This document shows, piece after piece, positions 9,326 to 18,909 of a DNA stretch of 64,000 nucleotides; the stretch's first letter is position 1; each line of letters begins with the position of its first letter. The notes below the pieces were generated by a model, which was given only the letters and a program-made list of their open reading frames with translations, did not search any database and was not told the DNA's origin. Source of the stretch: an uncultured Flavobacteriales bacterium. Lineage in GTDB: Bacteria > Bacteroidota > Bacteroidia > Flavobacteriales > BACL11. Position numbers and translations under genes: made by a program. The stretch covers positions 17,602 to 81,601 of the forward strand of contig CASIBH010000007.1 of assembly GCA_949372805.1 (NCBI GenBank). Reading direction: 5' to 3'.

Positions 9326-10426
9326 ATGACAGATCTTATTCTTGACACTATATTTTTTGACAATACACTAAAGGAATATCTTTTCTTTGTACTAACTTTA
9401 ATTGTAGGTTTAGTTTTTAAGAAATTATTATCAAAATACTTTAGCCATTTACTCTACAGATTAATTGGGAAAAAAGAAAATAGCGTAGGAATTGATAAGT
9501 TTGATGAGCTTTTAACAAAACCAATTAGTTTTTTTGTAATGTTAAGTGTAATTTATTTAGGAGCAAGTCAACTACAACTTCCTTCATTTCTTGATTTTAA
9601 AGCAGATAGTAACTTTGGAGGTCAAAGTATTATCACCAAAATCTTTTCATTAATATATATTTATGCAGTATTCACAATATTTTTAAGAGTTATAGATTAC
9701 ATAGGATTAATTTTAAAGAAAAAAGCCGCGTTAACTGAGAATAAGATGGATGACCAACTAATCCCTTTTGCTACTGAAATGGCTAAAATTATTATAGTAA
9801 TTTTTGCTCTATTCATTGTTTTAGGCAATGTTTTTGGAATTAACATTACAGCACTTGCTACTGGATTAGGGATCGGTGGAATAGCAATAGCAATGGCATC
9901 AAAAGAAAGTCTTGAAAACCTTCTTGGTTCATTCACAATTTTCTTTGATAGACCATTTACTGTAGGAGATATTGTTCAAGTTGGTTCTGTTACTGGTAAA
10001 GTTGAAAAAGTTGGTTTTAGAAGTACAAGAATTACAACTTTTGATAGAAGTATAGTTACAGTCCCAAACAAAAAAATGGTTGATGCGGAACTTGATAATT
10101 TAGGACTGAGACCTGTAAGAAGAGTAAAATTTCACATTGGTGTTACATATGAAACTTCTACTGAGCAAATAAAAAATATTGTAGATGACATCCAAGAGAT
10201 GGTTAATGTTCATCCAAAAACGAATTCTGATGGTAGAGTTAGATTTCAAGAATTTGGAGCTAGTTCATTAGACATTTTAGTTATATACTATGTTGATAGC
10301 CCAAGATGGGAGGATTTAATCAATGCTAAGCAAGATATTAATTTTAAGATAATGGATATAGTAAAAAAACATAAAAGTGATTTTGCCTTCCCATCTACAA
10401 GCGTATATTTGCACCAAAATAAATAA
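9326..10426 (+). CDS. MscS-type small-conductance mechanosensitive channel
   Basis: 366 residues. Membrane helices are predicted at about 15-35, 70-90, 110-130 and 150-170, followed by the pore-lining TM3, where Gly/Ala-rich GLGIGGIAIAMASKE is diagnostic of MscS. The beta domain follows with DRPFTVGDIVQVG, GKVEKVGFRSTRI and VTVPNKKM, then an alpha/beta C-terminal domain. It opens under membrane tension to release solutes in hypo-osmotic shock. It starts 1 base after the dehydrogenase and sits before a Na+/H+ antiporter, a plausible osmotic/ion-balance pairing in a marine organism. Confidence 0.92.
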   Translation: MTDLILDTIFFDNTLKEYLFFVLTLIVGLVFKKLLSKYFSHLLYRLIGKKENSVGIDKFDELLTKPISFFVMLSVIYLGASQLQLPSFLDFKADSNFGGQSIITKIFSLIYIYAVFTIFLRVIDYIGLILKKKAALTENKMDDQLIPFATEMAKIIIVIFALFIVLGNVFGINITALATGLGIGGIAIAMASKESLENLLGSFTIFFDRPFTVGDIVQVGSVTGKVEKVGFRSTRITTFDRSIVTVPNKKMVDAELDNLGLRPVRRVKFHIGVTYETSTEQIKNIVDDIQEMVNVHPKTNSDGRVRFQEFGASSLDILVIYYVDSPRWEDLINAKQDINFKIMDIVKKHKSDFAFPSTSVYLHQNK

Positions 10427-10436
10427 AATTTAAAAT

Positions 10437-11738
10437 ATGATTTTCACACTAATGATTGTTGTTTTTATTATTGGATATGCTGCTATAGCTTTGGAACATC
10501 CCATAAAAGTTGATAAAGCAGCTTCGGCCTTAATTATTGGAGGGTTAGGATGGGCTTTGTTTGCTTTTTCTGGAGTAGACCACCACACTTTAACGCATGA
10601 AATCCAGCATCATATTGTTGATATTGCAGAAATATTATTTTTTCTTTTAGGAGCAATGACAATTGTTGAACTTGTAGATGCTCATGAAGGTTTTTCAATT
10701 ATTACTAATAAAATAACAACAAATAAAAAGGTTTATCTAATTTGGATTTTAAGTATTATAACATTCTTTTTCTCAGCAGTATTAGATAATCTAACTACTT
10801 CCATTGTTATGGCTGCTCTACTTTCAAAATTAATTAAAGATAAGGAAACACTATGGCTTTTTGCTGGAGTTATTATTCTAGCAGCTAATGCTGGTGGAGC
10901 ATGGTCTCCAATTGGAGACGTAACTACAATTATGCTTTGGATAGGCGGTCAAGTAAGCGCAACTAATATTATTACTGCAGTTATTATTCCATCTATTGTA
11001 TGTGCCGTTGTACCATTAATTTATTTAACATTTAAACTTAAAGGTGAAATAGAAAGACCTAAGCTAGAAAAGTTTGAAGAGCATAAAAAAAATCCTACTA
11101 CACCATTTGAAAGAAACTTAATTTTTTATTTAGGTGTTTTAGGCCTACTTTTTGTGCCTGCTTTTAAAATGATAACACACCTACCTCCTTATATTGGTAT
11201 GATGTTTTCTTTAGGGGTTCTTTGGCTAGTTACTGAAATTATACACAGAAGTAAAAATCATGAACAAAAATCACAACTCTCTGTAATAGGAGTTTTAAAA
11301 AAAGTTGATACACCAACAATTTTTTTCTTCCTTGGAATATTACTAGCTGTTGCAGCATTGCAATCTGCTGGTCATTTGGATATAGTAGCAACATATTTAG
11401 ATACAACTTTTAATGGTCAAACAACTGAAGGGATATATATAATAAATATAATTATTGGTCTATTATCATCAATAGTTGACAATGTGCCTTTAGTAGCAGG
11501 AGCTATGGGCATGTACCCTATAGCTGAAACAGGACTATATGCAATAGATGGAAAATTTTGGGAATTCTTAGCCTACTGTGCTGGAACTGGAGGTTCTGTC
11601 TTAATAATAGGTTCTGCTGCAGGAGTTGCTGTTATGGGAATACTGAAAATTGATTTTATATGGTACGTTAAAAACATATCTTTTTTAGCACTTATTGGCT
11701 ATGCGTCGGGAGCTATAACCTATATTTTATTACAATAA
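10437..11738 (+). CDS. nhaD: NhaD-type Na+/H+ antiporter
   Basis: 433 residues, almost all in hydrophobic helices (about 11-12). Family motifs include AVLDNLTTSIVMAALL, NAGGAWSPIGDVTTIMLW and SSIVDNVPLVAGAMGMY; the Asp, Thr/Ser and Asn residues in the paired DNxT and DNVP elements are the likely ion site of the ion-transporter superfamily. A His-rich loop lies near 45-60 (DHHTLTHEIQHH). It expels Na+ in exchange for protons across the inner membrane. It is 10 bases from the MscS gene and 36 bases before exbB. Confidence 0.92.
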   Translation: MIFTLMIVVFIIGYAAIALEHPIKVDKAASALIIGGLGWALFAFSGVDHHTLTHEIQHHIVDIAEILFFLLGAMTIVELVDAHEGFSIITNKITTNKKVYLIWILSIITFFFSAVLDNLTTSIVMAALLSKLIKDKETLWLFAGVIILAANAGGAWSPIGDVTTIMLWIGGQVSATNIITAVIIPSIVCAVVPLIYLTFKLKGEIERPKLEKFEEHKKNPTTPFERNLIFYLGVLGLLFVPAFKMITHLPPYIGMMFSLGVLWLVTEIIHRSKNHEQKSQLSVIGVLKKVDTPTIFFFLGILLAVAALQSAGHLDIVATYLDTTFNGQTTEGIYIINIIIGLLSSIVDNVPLVAGAMGMYPIAETGLYAIDGKFWEFLAYCAGTGGSVLIIGSAAGVAVMGILKIDFIWYVKNISFLALIGYASGAITYILLQ

Positions 11739-11774
11739 TTTCATTAAATTACGTTTTATTAAAAAATATAATAC

Positions 11775-12473
11775 ATGAATCTCATTTTTATCCAAAATCC
11801 AATAGTTAGCGATTCCTTATCAATGCCTATTGATAATGAGAAAACATTGTCTATTGTAGAATTAATTAGCTCTGGAGGATTAGGAGGAAATATAATTATG
11901 AGTACTCTTGGAGTTCTATCAATTTTTGCAATTTATATATTAATCGAAAGATATTCTACTATTAAAAAAGCAAGTAAAGATGATGATAGTTTTCTAAAAA
12001 GTATAAAAAACTTTGTCGAGCAAAAGGACATGCAGGCAGCAAAAACTTTATGTCAAAACACAGATAATCCTGTTTCTAGGATGATTGAAAAAGGTATTGA
12101 CAGAATAGATAAGCCGATGACTGACATATCTGCAGCAATTGAGAATCAAGGAAAGTTAGAAGTTTATAAAATGGAAAATAATCTTGCCAATTTAGCAACG
12201 ATTGCTGGAGCAGCACCAATGATTGGTTTTTTAGGAACTGTTATAGGAATGATCGTTGCATTTCATGAAATGGCAAGTGCTGGAGGAAATATTGATGTAG
12301 AAATGCTTTCTAAAGGAATTTATACAGCCATGGTAACAACAGTTGGAGGTTTAGTAGTTGGAATTATCGCATATATTTCATACAACTTTCTTGTTAGTAA
12401 AGTTGATAAAGTTATTTTTCTACTTGAAGCAAGAACAACAGAGTTTTTAGACCTATTACATCATAATGAATAA
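11775..12473 (+). CDS. exbB: ExbB/TolQ/MotA-family proton channel subunit
   Basis: 232 residues with three membrane helices (about 40-60, 140-165 and 180-205) and the family stretch APMIGFLGTVIGMIVAFHEMA followed by AMVTTVGGLVVGI, which carries the pore threonines. ExbB forms the pentameric channel that, with ExbD, uses the proton gradient to energise TonB. Residues 1-15 before the internal Met (MPIDNEK) may not be needed. The stop overlaps the exbD start by one base, so the two are likely translationally coupled. Confidence 0.92.
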   Translation: MNLIFIQNPIVSDSLSMPIDNEKTLSIVELISSGGLGGNIIMSTLGVLSIFAIYILIERYSTIKKASKDDDSFLKSIKNFVEQKDMQAAKTLCQNTDNPVSRMIEKGIDRIDKPMTDISAAIENQGKLEVYKMENNLANLATIAGAAPMIGFLGTVIGMIVAFHEMASAGGNIDVEMLSKGIYTAMVTTVGGLVVGIIAYISYNFLVSKVDKVIFLLEARTTEFLDLLHHNE

Positions 12474-12865
12474 TGGCATTAAAAAGTAGAAATAAAGTTA
12501 GTCCAAACTTTAACATGTCTTCAATGACAGATATTGTTTTTCTATTGCTAATATTCTTTATGCTAACATCAACACTTGTAAGTCCAAATGCTTTAAAATT
12601 ACTTCTTCCAAATAGTAAAGCTAAGACTTTAGAAAAACAAACGATATCAATTTCAATAAACAAAGAATTAGATTTCTATATAAATGAAAATCAAATTTTA
12701 GAAAGTAATATTGAGAATGAATTAAAAAAATTATTAGCTGGACAGCTTGAACCTGCAATAATTCTGCATGCAGACAAAACTGTTGATATTGAGTATGTAG
12801 TAAAAGTAATGGATATTGCCTACAGAAATAAATATAAAATAGTCTTAGCTACAACTCCGAACTAA
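12473..12865 (+). CDS. exbD: ExbD/TolR-family energy transducer subunit
   Basis: 130 residues with a short cytoplasmic N-terminus, one membrane helix at about 20-38 beginning with the conserved MTDIVFLLLIFFML, and a periplasmic domain. Asp20 matches the essential proton-carrying aspartate. It partners ExbB, encoded with a one-base overlap, and the TonB protein encoded next. The plug-type TonB receptor 2.3 kb downstream would be one client. Confidence 0.93.
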   Translation: MALKSRNKVSPNFNMSSMTDIVFLLLIFFMLTSTLVSPNALKLLLPNSKAKTLEKQTISISINKELDFYINENQILESNIENELKKLLAGQLEPAIILHADKTVDIEYVVKVMDIAYRNKYKIVLATTPN

Positions 12866-12866
12866 A

Positions 12867-13658
12867 ATGAGTTCTCCTCAAGAGAAAAACAAAATTAATG
12901 GAGTAATTGGAACAATTATTTTTCATGTTTTTGCATTTTACTTTGCATATTTTTTTCTAGGCCTTACTTATAGAACACCTCCACCACCTGAAGAAGGAAT
13001 CTCAATAAATTTTGGATTTGAAGAAATGGGAATTGAGGAAATTATTCCTGAAGAAAACGCAACAGAATCAAATAAAATAATTGAAGAAGTTATTCAAGAA
13101 AATATTGAAGTGGAACAAGAAGTAATTACACAAGAAGTTGTTGAAACAGAAATAATTGAAGCTCCAAAAGAAATTAAAAAAGAAATTGAAGAAGATCCTG
13201 AAGAAATTAAGGAAGAAGTTGTTATAAAGAAAGTAGAACCAACTATTAATAAAAAGGCTTTATATACAGGCAAGAAAACAACTGATAAAAAAACTGACGG
13301 AAACAAAGAATATAAAGGGAATCAAGGCACAATTGAAGGAGATGAAAACTCAACAGAATATGAAGGAGGAGGCATTGGTGTAGATGGCCTAGCTTATCAA
13401 CTTTCTGGCAGGAGTGTTTCTTTTAAAGCAAAACCAATATATAAAATACAATCTCAAGGAAAAGTTGTAGTTGAGATTACAGTAGATCAGTTAGGAAATG
13501 TTATTAGTGCTATTGCAGGAGTCAAAGGATCAACAACATTAGACCAACAGCTTCTAAAAAGAGCAAAGGAAGCTGCGTTAAAGACAAAGTTTACTGCCAA
13601 AGAATCTGCCCCTTCGAGACAACAAGGAAAAATCATTTATAATTTCCAACTTAATTAA
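12867..13658 (+). CDS. tonB: TonB energy transducer
   Basis: 263 residues: a membrane helix at about 11-33, then a low-complexity periplasmic spacer (about 45-125) very rich in Glu, Ile, Lys and Val in place of the usual Pro-Lys spacer, and a C-terminal TonB domain (about 185-263) with GKVVVEITVDQLGNV and the terminal IIYNFQLN strand. A small glycine-rich block (YEGGGIGVDGL) precedes the C-terminal domain. It links the ExbB/ExbD motor to outer-membrane receptors. Its stop overlaps the folC start by one base. Confidence 0.9.
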   Translation: MSSPQEKNKINGVIGTIIFHVFAFYFAYFFLGLTYRTPPPPEEGISINFGFEEMGIEEIIPEENATESNKIIEEVIQENIEVEQEVITQEVVETEIIEAPKEIKKEIEEDPEEIKEEVVIKKVEPTINKKALYTGKKTTDKKTDGNKEYKGNQGTIEGDENSTEYEGGGIGVDGLAYQLSGRSVSFKAKPIYKIQSQGKVVVEITVDQLGNVISAIAGVKGSTTLDQQLLKRAKEAALKTKFTAKESAPSRQQGKIIYNFQLN

Positions 13659-14860
13659 TGAAATACGAAGAAGCACTAAATTATCTCTTTAGTAAGCTGC
13701 CTATGTATCAAAGAACTGGAGCTGCTGCATATAAAAAAGATATTGGAAACATTGTGACGGCCTGCGAAATGCTAGAGAACCCACATGATAAATTTAAAAG
13801 TATTCATATCGCTGGAACAAATGGAAAAGGCTCAACAGCACATATGTTGTCTTCAATTTTTCAAGAAGCAGGATATAAAACAGGACTTTACACTTCTCCT
13901 CATTTAAAAGATTTTAGAGAAAGGATTAAGATAAATGGAATTCCTATAAGTAAAGCAAAAACTTTAAATTTTATTCTCAAAAATAAAATTAAATTTGAAA
14001 AAATAGAAATGTCCTTTTTTGAATATACTGTTGCAATGGCCTTTGATTATTTTGCTGAAGAAAATGTAGACTTAGCAATTATTGAAACTGGTCTAGGAGG
14101 AAGATTAGATAGTACAAATATTATTAATCCAGAAATATCTATAATTACTAATATTGGATATGATCATACTAACTTATTAGGAAATTCTCTTGAAGAAATT
14201 GCAAAAGAAAAAGCAGGGATTATTAAAAAAAATGTGCCAGTAATTATTGGTAGAACTCAACTAGAAATAAAAGAAATTTTCCAATCTATTGCTAAAGAAA
14301 AAAATAGTCATATATATTTTTGCAATAAAACAACAAACAAAACAACTGACCTAAAAGGTGAATATCAAATTGAGAATTTAAATACTGTTTTAAAAACGAT
14401 AAGCGTTTTAAATCTTAAAATTGATGATGAAATAATTAATATGGGTTTAAATAATGTTGTTAAAAATACTGGTCTACAAGGAAGATGGCAAACTATCTCA
14501 AAGAATCCATTAACAATTTGTGACACAGGACATAATGAAGATGGAATAATAAATAATGTTATACAATTAAAAAAACTAAAATATAATAAATTACATTTTG
14601 TATTTGGAACTGTAAGTGATAAGGATTTTAAAAAAATATTAAAACTTCTACCAAAAGATGCAACATATTATTTCTGCTCAGCTAATATTGAAAGATCTTT
14701 AGATTCTAAAAAATTAATAAAAGAAGCAAGAGAACATCAGCTATTAGGAAAGGAATATGATTCTGTCATCAAGGCATATAACAGCGCTAAACTAAAAGCT
14801 AAAATCAATGATTTAATCTTTATTGGAGGAAGTACCTTTGTAGTTGCAGAAGTATTATAA
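13658..14860 (+). CDS. folC: Bifunctional folylpolyglutamate / dihydrofolate synthase
   Basis: 400 residues of the Mur-ligase-like superfamily. The P-loop GTNGKGST is at 53-60, followed by the FolC-specific TSPHLKDFRERI, and later LGGRLDSTN and ITNIGYDHTNLLG; CDTGHNEDG opens the C-terminal domain. FolC adds glutamate to dihydropteroate and to folates. Its place at the end of the exbB-exbD-tonB run is common in Flavobacteriia, although there is no functional link to TonB. A promoter and tRNA gene follow 58 bases later. Confidence 0.93.
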   Translation: MKYEEALNYLFSKLPMYQRTGAAAYKKDIGNIVTACEMLENPHDKFKSIHIAGTNGKGSTAHMLSSIFQEAGYKTGLYTSPHLKDFRERIKINGIPISKAKTLNFILKNKIKFEKIEMSFFEYTVAMAFDYFAEENVDLAIIETGLGGRLDSTNIINPEISIITNIGYDHTNLLGNSLEEIAKEKAGIIKKNVPVIIGRTQLEIKEIFQSIAKEKNSHIYFCNKTTNKTTDLKGEYQIENLNTVLKTISVLNLKIDDEIINMGLNNVVKNTGLQGRWQTISKNPLTICDTGHNEDGIINNVIQLKKLKYNKLHFVFGTVSDKDFKKILKLLPKDATYYFCSANIERSLDSKKLIKEAREHQLLGKEYDSVIKAYNSAKLKAKINDLIFIGGSTFVVAEVL

Positions 14861-14898
14861 ATAGTCATATTAATAAGTTAATTATTAAAGAAATCATA

Positions 14899-14906
14899 TA
14901 TATTTG
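14899..14906 (+). promoter_or_regulatory. -7 box for tRNA-Val
   Basis: TATATTTG matches TAnnTTTG and ends 11 bases before the first tRNA base. Spacing suits transcription starting a few bases upstream of the mature 5' end. Confidence 0.5.
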
Positions 14907-14917
14907 CAAACAATTCA

Positions 14918-14995
14918 GGGCGATTAACTCAGTTGGTTCAGAGTGCCTCCCTTACAAGGAGGAAGTCGGGGGTTCGAGTCCCTCATTGCCCACCA
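14918..14995 (+). tRNA. tRNA-Val (anticodon UAC)
   Basis: A full cloverleaf can be drawn. The acceptor stem GGGCGAT (14918-14924) pairs with ATTGCCC (14985-14991) with one G-T. The D stem is ACTC/GAGT. The anticodon stem CCTCC/GGAGG closes the loop CTTACAA, which gives anticodon TAC for GUA/GUN valine codons. The T arm is GGGGG-TTCGAGT-CCCTC. Discriminator A (14992) is followed by a genome-encoded CCA (14993-14995). Confidence 0.95.
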
Positions 14996-15000
14996 AAAAG

Positions 15001-15028
15001 AAACCCACTGAATGAGTGGGTTTTTGTT
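15001..15028 (+). terminator. Terminator of the tRNA-Val gene
   Basis: AAACCCACT (15001-15009) pairs with AGTGGGTTT (15015-15023) around a 5-base loop, followed by TT. It starts 5 bases after the tRNA CCA. The remaining 165 bases up to the TonB receptor gene hold no recognisable gene. Confidence 0.85.
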
Positions 15029-15195
15029 TATTCAAGAACTAGTCTCTTGTCCACCGTTCCATCATCACAGAATTAAAATTCTCTAAAAAATTCCAAAATT
15101 AGGACCGTAAAAACAACCAATAATAAGATCACTCATATATGTAGTTTTATTAATTTTACAGTCATTAAATACAATCATAAAATACAATCTTCAAA

Positions 15196-17589
15196 ATGCA
15201 AATAAGAAAATTAATTCTAATTTTTAGTGTCTTGTTACTTTCTCAAACTACTTTTACTCAAAATGTTAAAGTATATGGTTCAATAACTAATGTTTTAAAT
15301 AACGAGCCAATACCCTTTGCAAATATCATTATTGAAGGAACTACAATTGGGACTACATCTGATATAGATGGAAACTATGAAATTTTAGAATTAAAAGCAG
15401 GAGCCTATAACTTTAAATGTAGTTATATCGGATTTAATACTGATATTCAATCGGAAATAAAGGTAAGTTCCAATAAAAACCTTAGACTTAATTTTTTTCT
15501 GAGTGAAAATTCAGAAATTTTGAGTGAAGTAAAAATTAAAGGAAATACTTTTAATAAAACAAAAGCTAGCCCAGTAAGCTTAAGAACGATTAATGCTTCA
15601 GAAATTTCTAAAAGTGCTGGAGGAAATAGAGATATCTCAAAAGTAGTAGCAAATTTACCTGGTGTAGCCACATCTATAGGTTTTCGAAACGATATTATTG
15701 TTAGAGGAGGATCACCATCAGAAAACAAATTTTTCTTAGATGGGATTGAAATACCAACCATCAATCATTTTACAACTCAAGGATCATCAGGAGGTCCAAT
15801 AGGTATTTTAAATGTTAATTTTATTAGAGAAGTGGATTTTTATACTGGGGCCTTCCCTGCTAACAGAGGAAATGCACTTAGTTCTGTGATGGAGCTAAAA
15901 CTAATTGAAGGAAATGAAGAGGAGATAAGTGGTTCATTTGCTCTAGGCTCTAGTGATGCTGGGCTAACATTAAATACACCACTATCAAAAAAATCTACGC
16001 TCTTATTATCACTTAGAAGATCATATTTACAATTTTTATTCAAAGCATTAAAATTACCTTTTTTACCAACTTATAACGATATGCAGTTTAAATATACTTT
16101 TAAACCGAATAAAAAGAATCAGTTTAACTTTCTTGGAATAGCAACAATTGATGATTTTACTCTTAACTCTGAGATAAATGATGGAGAAGTAGATTCCATG
16201 CAAATTTCTCTGAATAATTATAATCTAAATAATTTAGTAATAAATAAGCAATGGAATTACACCATTGGTGGTACTTGGAGACATTTCTTTGATAACTCAA
16301 ATCTATTTTTTGTGATGAGTAGAAATCATCTTAACAATACAGCTTTAAAATATTTAGATTATGCTGATGAAAGTTCAGAAAAAATTCTTGATTATAAATC
16401 TGAAGAAATTGAAAATAAAACACGACTAGAATATAATTTTGAGAAAAATAATTATTCAATTAATATTGGAGCTAACCTAGAAGATGCTACATATACAAAT
16501 AATACAAACCAGAAATTTACTGTTGGAGAGAATATTATTACTGGAATTAATAATTCTGATTTACATTTTATAAAATATGGGGTATTTACACAGATTAGTA
16601 AAACATACTTTACCAACACACTTACTAGCTCATTTGGCTTAAGAATAGATGGAAATTCTTTTACTGAAAGCACAAATTCTCCTAACCTATCTCCTAGGTT
16701 ATCATTAGCATATAATCTTAATAATAAAATAAGTGTTAATAGTAATATTGGACGATTTTATCAATTACCTTCCTACACCATATTAGGATTTGACAATAAT
16801 GGCAATTATCTTAACAAAGATGCTGATTATATTTCTTGTGATCATGCAGTAATAGGTCTTGAATATAGCCCTTCTAACTATAGTAAAATTACTTTAGAGT
16901 CTTTTTATAAGAGTTATAATAATTATCCATTCTCAATACTTGATAGTATATCACTGGCAAATTTAGGAGGAGATTTTGGTGTAGTTGGTAATGAGGATAT
17001 ATCATCTATATCAAAAGGGAATAGTTATGGAGTAGAGCTTTTAGCACAACAAAAAATGAGTTCAAGTATTTACGGTATATTATCAGCAACCTATTATCGA
17101 AGTAGGTTTGAAGATAAAAATGATCAACTTATTTCATCTTCTTGGGACAATAGATTTATCTTAAATATGACAGCAGGTAAAAAATTTAAGAATAACATTG
17201 AACTAGGCTTTAAGTATCGTTATTCTGGCGGATCTCCTTACACCCCAATTGACATAATTAATTCAAGTAACAGAGGTATTTGGGATGTTAATCAAAGAGG
17301 TGTGTTAGATTATGATTTATTAAATACACAAAGGTTGAATGGCGCACATGTTCTTGATGTTAGAATTGATAAGAAATGGTTCTTTAAATCTTGGAGTTTA
17401 AATGCTTATATCGATATTGAAAATATTTTAAATTCAAAAAGTCAGTTACCATCTCAGTATGGAATAGATTCAAATTTAGGAGAGTTAGTAGATGGTACTG
17501 ATGGAAATCCAGATAACTATCCCTTATATGAAATCATTAATAATTCGGGCACCCTTCTTCCAAGTATTGGATTATTAATTGAGTTTTAA
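15196..17589 (+). CDS. TonB-dependent outer-membrane receptor with CarboxypepD_reg-like domain
   Basis: 797 residues: signal peptide 1-21, a CarboxypepD_reg-like beta-sandwich at about 24-110, a plug domain at about 125-240 (FRNDIIVRGGSPSENKFFLDG, without the SusC extension), and a 22-strand-type barrel to the C-terminus, which ends in LLIEF. It imports an unknown substrate using TonB-ExbB-ExbD, encoded 1.5 kb upstream. It converges on an ABC-2 exporter operon preceded by a Fur/Zur-family repressor, which suggests a metal or metallophore substrate. I see no palindrome like the one at 21510 in the 167 bases between the tRNA terminator and this gene. Confidence 0.9.
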   Translation: MQIRKLILIFSVLLLSQTTFTQNVKVYGSITNVLNNEPIPFANIIIEGTTIGTTSDIDGNYEILELKAGAYNFKCSYIGFNTDIQSEIKVSSNKNLRLNFFLSENSEILSEVKIKGNTFNKTKASPVSLRTINASEISKSAGGNRDISKVVANLPGVATSIGFRNDIIVRGGSPSENKFFLDGIEIPTINHFTTQGSSGGPIGILNVNFIREVDFYTGAFPANRGNALSSVMELKLIEGNEEEISGSFALGSSDAGLTLNTPLSKKSTLLLSLRRSYLQFLFKALKLPFLPTYNDMQFKYTFKPNKKNQFNFLGIATIDDFTLNSEINDGEVDSMQISLNNYNLNNLVINKQWNYTIGGTWRHFFDNSNLFFVMSRNHLNNTALKYLDYADESSEKILDYKSEEIENKTRLEYNFEKNNYSINIGANLEDATYTNNTNQKFTVGENIITGINNSDLHFIKYGVFTQISKTYFTNTLTSSFGLRIDGNSFTESTNSPNLSPRLSLAYNLNNKISVNSNIGRFYQLPSYTILGFDNNGNYLNKDADYISCDHAVIGLEYSPSNYSKITLESFYKSYNNYPFSILDSISLANLGGDFGVVGNEDISSISKGNSYGVELLAQQKMSSSIYGILSATYYRSRFEDKNDQLISSSWDNRFILNMTAGKKFKNNIELGFKYRYSGGSPYTPIDIINSSNRGIWDVNQRGVLDYDLLNTQRLNGAHVLDVRIDKKWFFKSWSLNAYIDIENILNSKSQLPSQYGIDSNLGELVDGTDGNPDNYPLYEIINNSGTLLPSIGLLIEF

Positions 17590-17595
17590 CAAAAA

Positions 17596-18909
17596 TTAAT
17601 TAATAGATTTTAATTTTTTCAAATATTTATCATAGAGTTGGCTACTAACTTTCCTTTCATCCCAACACTCGAAAGCAAGTAATTCGAGCTTGTTATTTAT
17701 TGCGTATTGAATATCATTTCGATAATCTTTGTACGAATTATAATCTGTTGATGTTAAGGCGTTCCATTCATTTTGAAAATATGAAACGGGATTAAACCAA
17801 TAAGAACTTATGATAAGTTGATTTTTAGAATTATTTTGTTGCTCAATTTTATTTATTGCATTAATATTGATTTGATTTACAACAGCGCTCATTGTATTTC
17901 TAACTATTGTTCTGTCTATTAATGAATCCTGTCCTTGTTTTGTAGTGTCTAAATCAAGATAAATCCCCATAAGTAAATGATGTAATTCTTCTTTTGGTAA
18001 TTTAAATACAGCATAAGTATCTTTTCTATTTGCATCAAGAAAATCTGTCATATAATTTGGAGGGTACTTTAAACTTACGTATTGATGAACTGATCCTGGA
18101 ATCAGAACACATAACAACAACCACATACTTATCATTTTAAATGCAATTGATGTGCTTGAAGAACTTGAAATAATTATAAAATAAAAAGGAAGTACAAAAA
18201 TAAAAATATATAAATTTGATAGGAGAATTAAATCTAAAATATCAGTCATTAAAATATTATTTATGAAGACAACACTAAATATAAAAGCATTTACTGAAAA
18301 AAGTAAAAGAATTGTGTAAAAAATTAATCTATAAAAAAGCCAATTTTTAGAACTTCCAGTTTGTATAGCAATTAAATTATCAAATTTTAAATCCTTTTCT
18401 AATCCATTTAAATTATATGTCAAAATAATTAATAGTAATGGCAATAAAAAAAGTATTAGAAAAGAAAAATCAATATTTCCATTTATTAATCTCTCGTAAT
18501 TAGAAATTTCTTCTACGATATCACTATCGAATGTAGAACTCCAAATAGTTACTTTTTTATAGTAGCCATATTGTTCTGATTGTCCCAGCCCAAGAGGTAA
18601 AAGTAAGGATGGATTTTTCACAATATAAGTTGGAGTATACCTCATTGCCCAATATGGGTCTGTAACGTCAATCCAGTCTCTATCTTTTGGACCTTTTTCT
18701 CCATTTTTAAACCAACTGACAACTTGGGAAATATTTTCACCCTCCTGTTGTTGCACATTTTCAATAGTAGAAAGATGATTTTCCTGTAAGTTAAAACCAT
18801 TATAAATTGAATAAATACAAGCTAGTAAAAAAAACAAATAAGTATATAATTTAGCTTTGCTTTTTACAAAGTGCTTATATTCATAAAGAAATATATTTAA
18901 CATTTTCAT
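17596..18909 (-). CDS. ABC-2-type permease, DUF3526-like (second subunit)
   Basis: 437 residues. One helix lies near 20-38, then a large extracytoplasmic domain (about 40-140), then five or six helices between about 150 and 290, and a second loop-rich region. It resembles the neighbouring 469-residue permease in layout, with a shared 'DPYWAMRY / NPHSAAHF'-like stretch after the first helix, so the two look like paralogous subunits of one transporter. Start ATG at 18909 overlaps the end of the upstream permease gene by 4 bases. Substrate unknown; it ends 6 bases from the convergent TonB receptor gene. Confidence 0.75.
   Translation of the reverse strand: MKMLNIFLYEYKHFVKSKAKLYTYLFFLLACIYSIYNGFNLQENHLSTIENVQQQEGENISQVVSWFKNGEKGPKDRDWIDVTDPYWAMRYTPTYIVKNPSLLLPLGLGQSEQYGYYKKVTIWSSTFDSDIVEEISNYERLINGNIDFSFLILFLLPLLLIILTYNLNGLEKDLKFDNLIAIQTGSSKNWLFYRLIFYTILLLFSVNAFIFSVVFINNILMTDILDLILLSNLYIFIFVLPFYFIIISSSSSTSIAFKMISMWLLLCVLIPGSVHQYVSLKYPPNYMTDFLDANRKDTYAVFKLPKEELHHLLMGIYLDLDTTKQGQDSLIDRTIVRNTMSAVVNQININAINKIEQQNNSKNQLIISSYWFNPVSYFQNEWNALTSTDYNSYKDYRNDIQYAINNKLELLAFECWDERKVSSQLYDKYLKKLKSIN

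Noticed and set aside
17590..17620. Bidirectional terminator between the TonB receptor and ABC genes
   Set aside because: Only an A/T-only imperfect inverted repeat is present and it runs into coding sequence.
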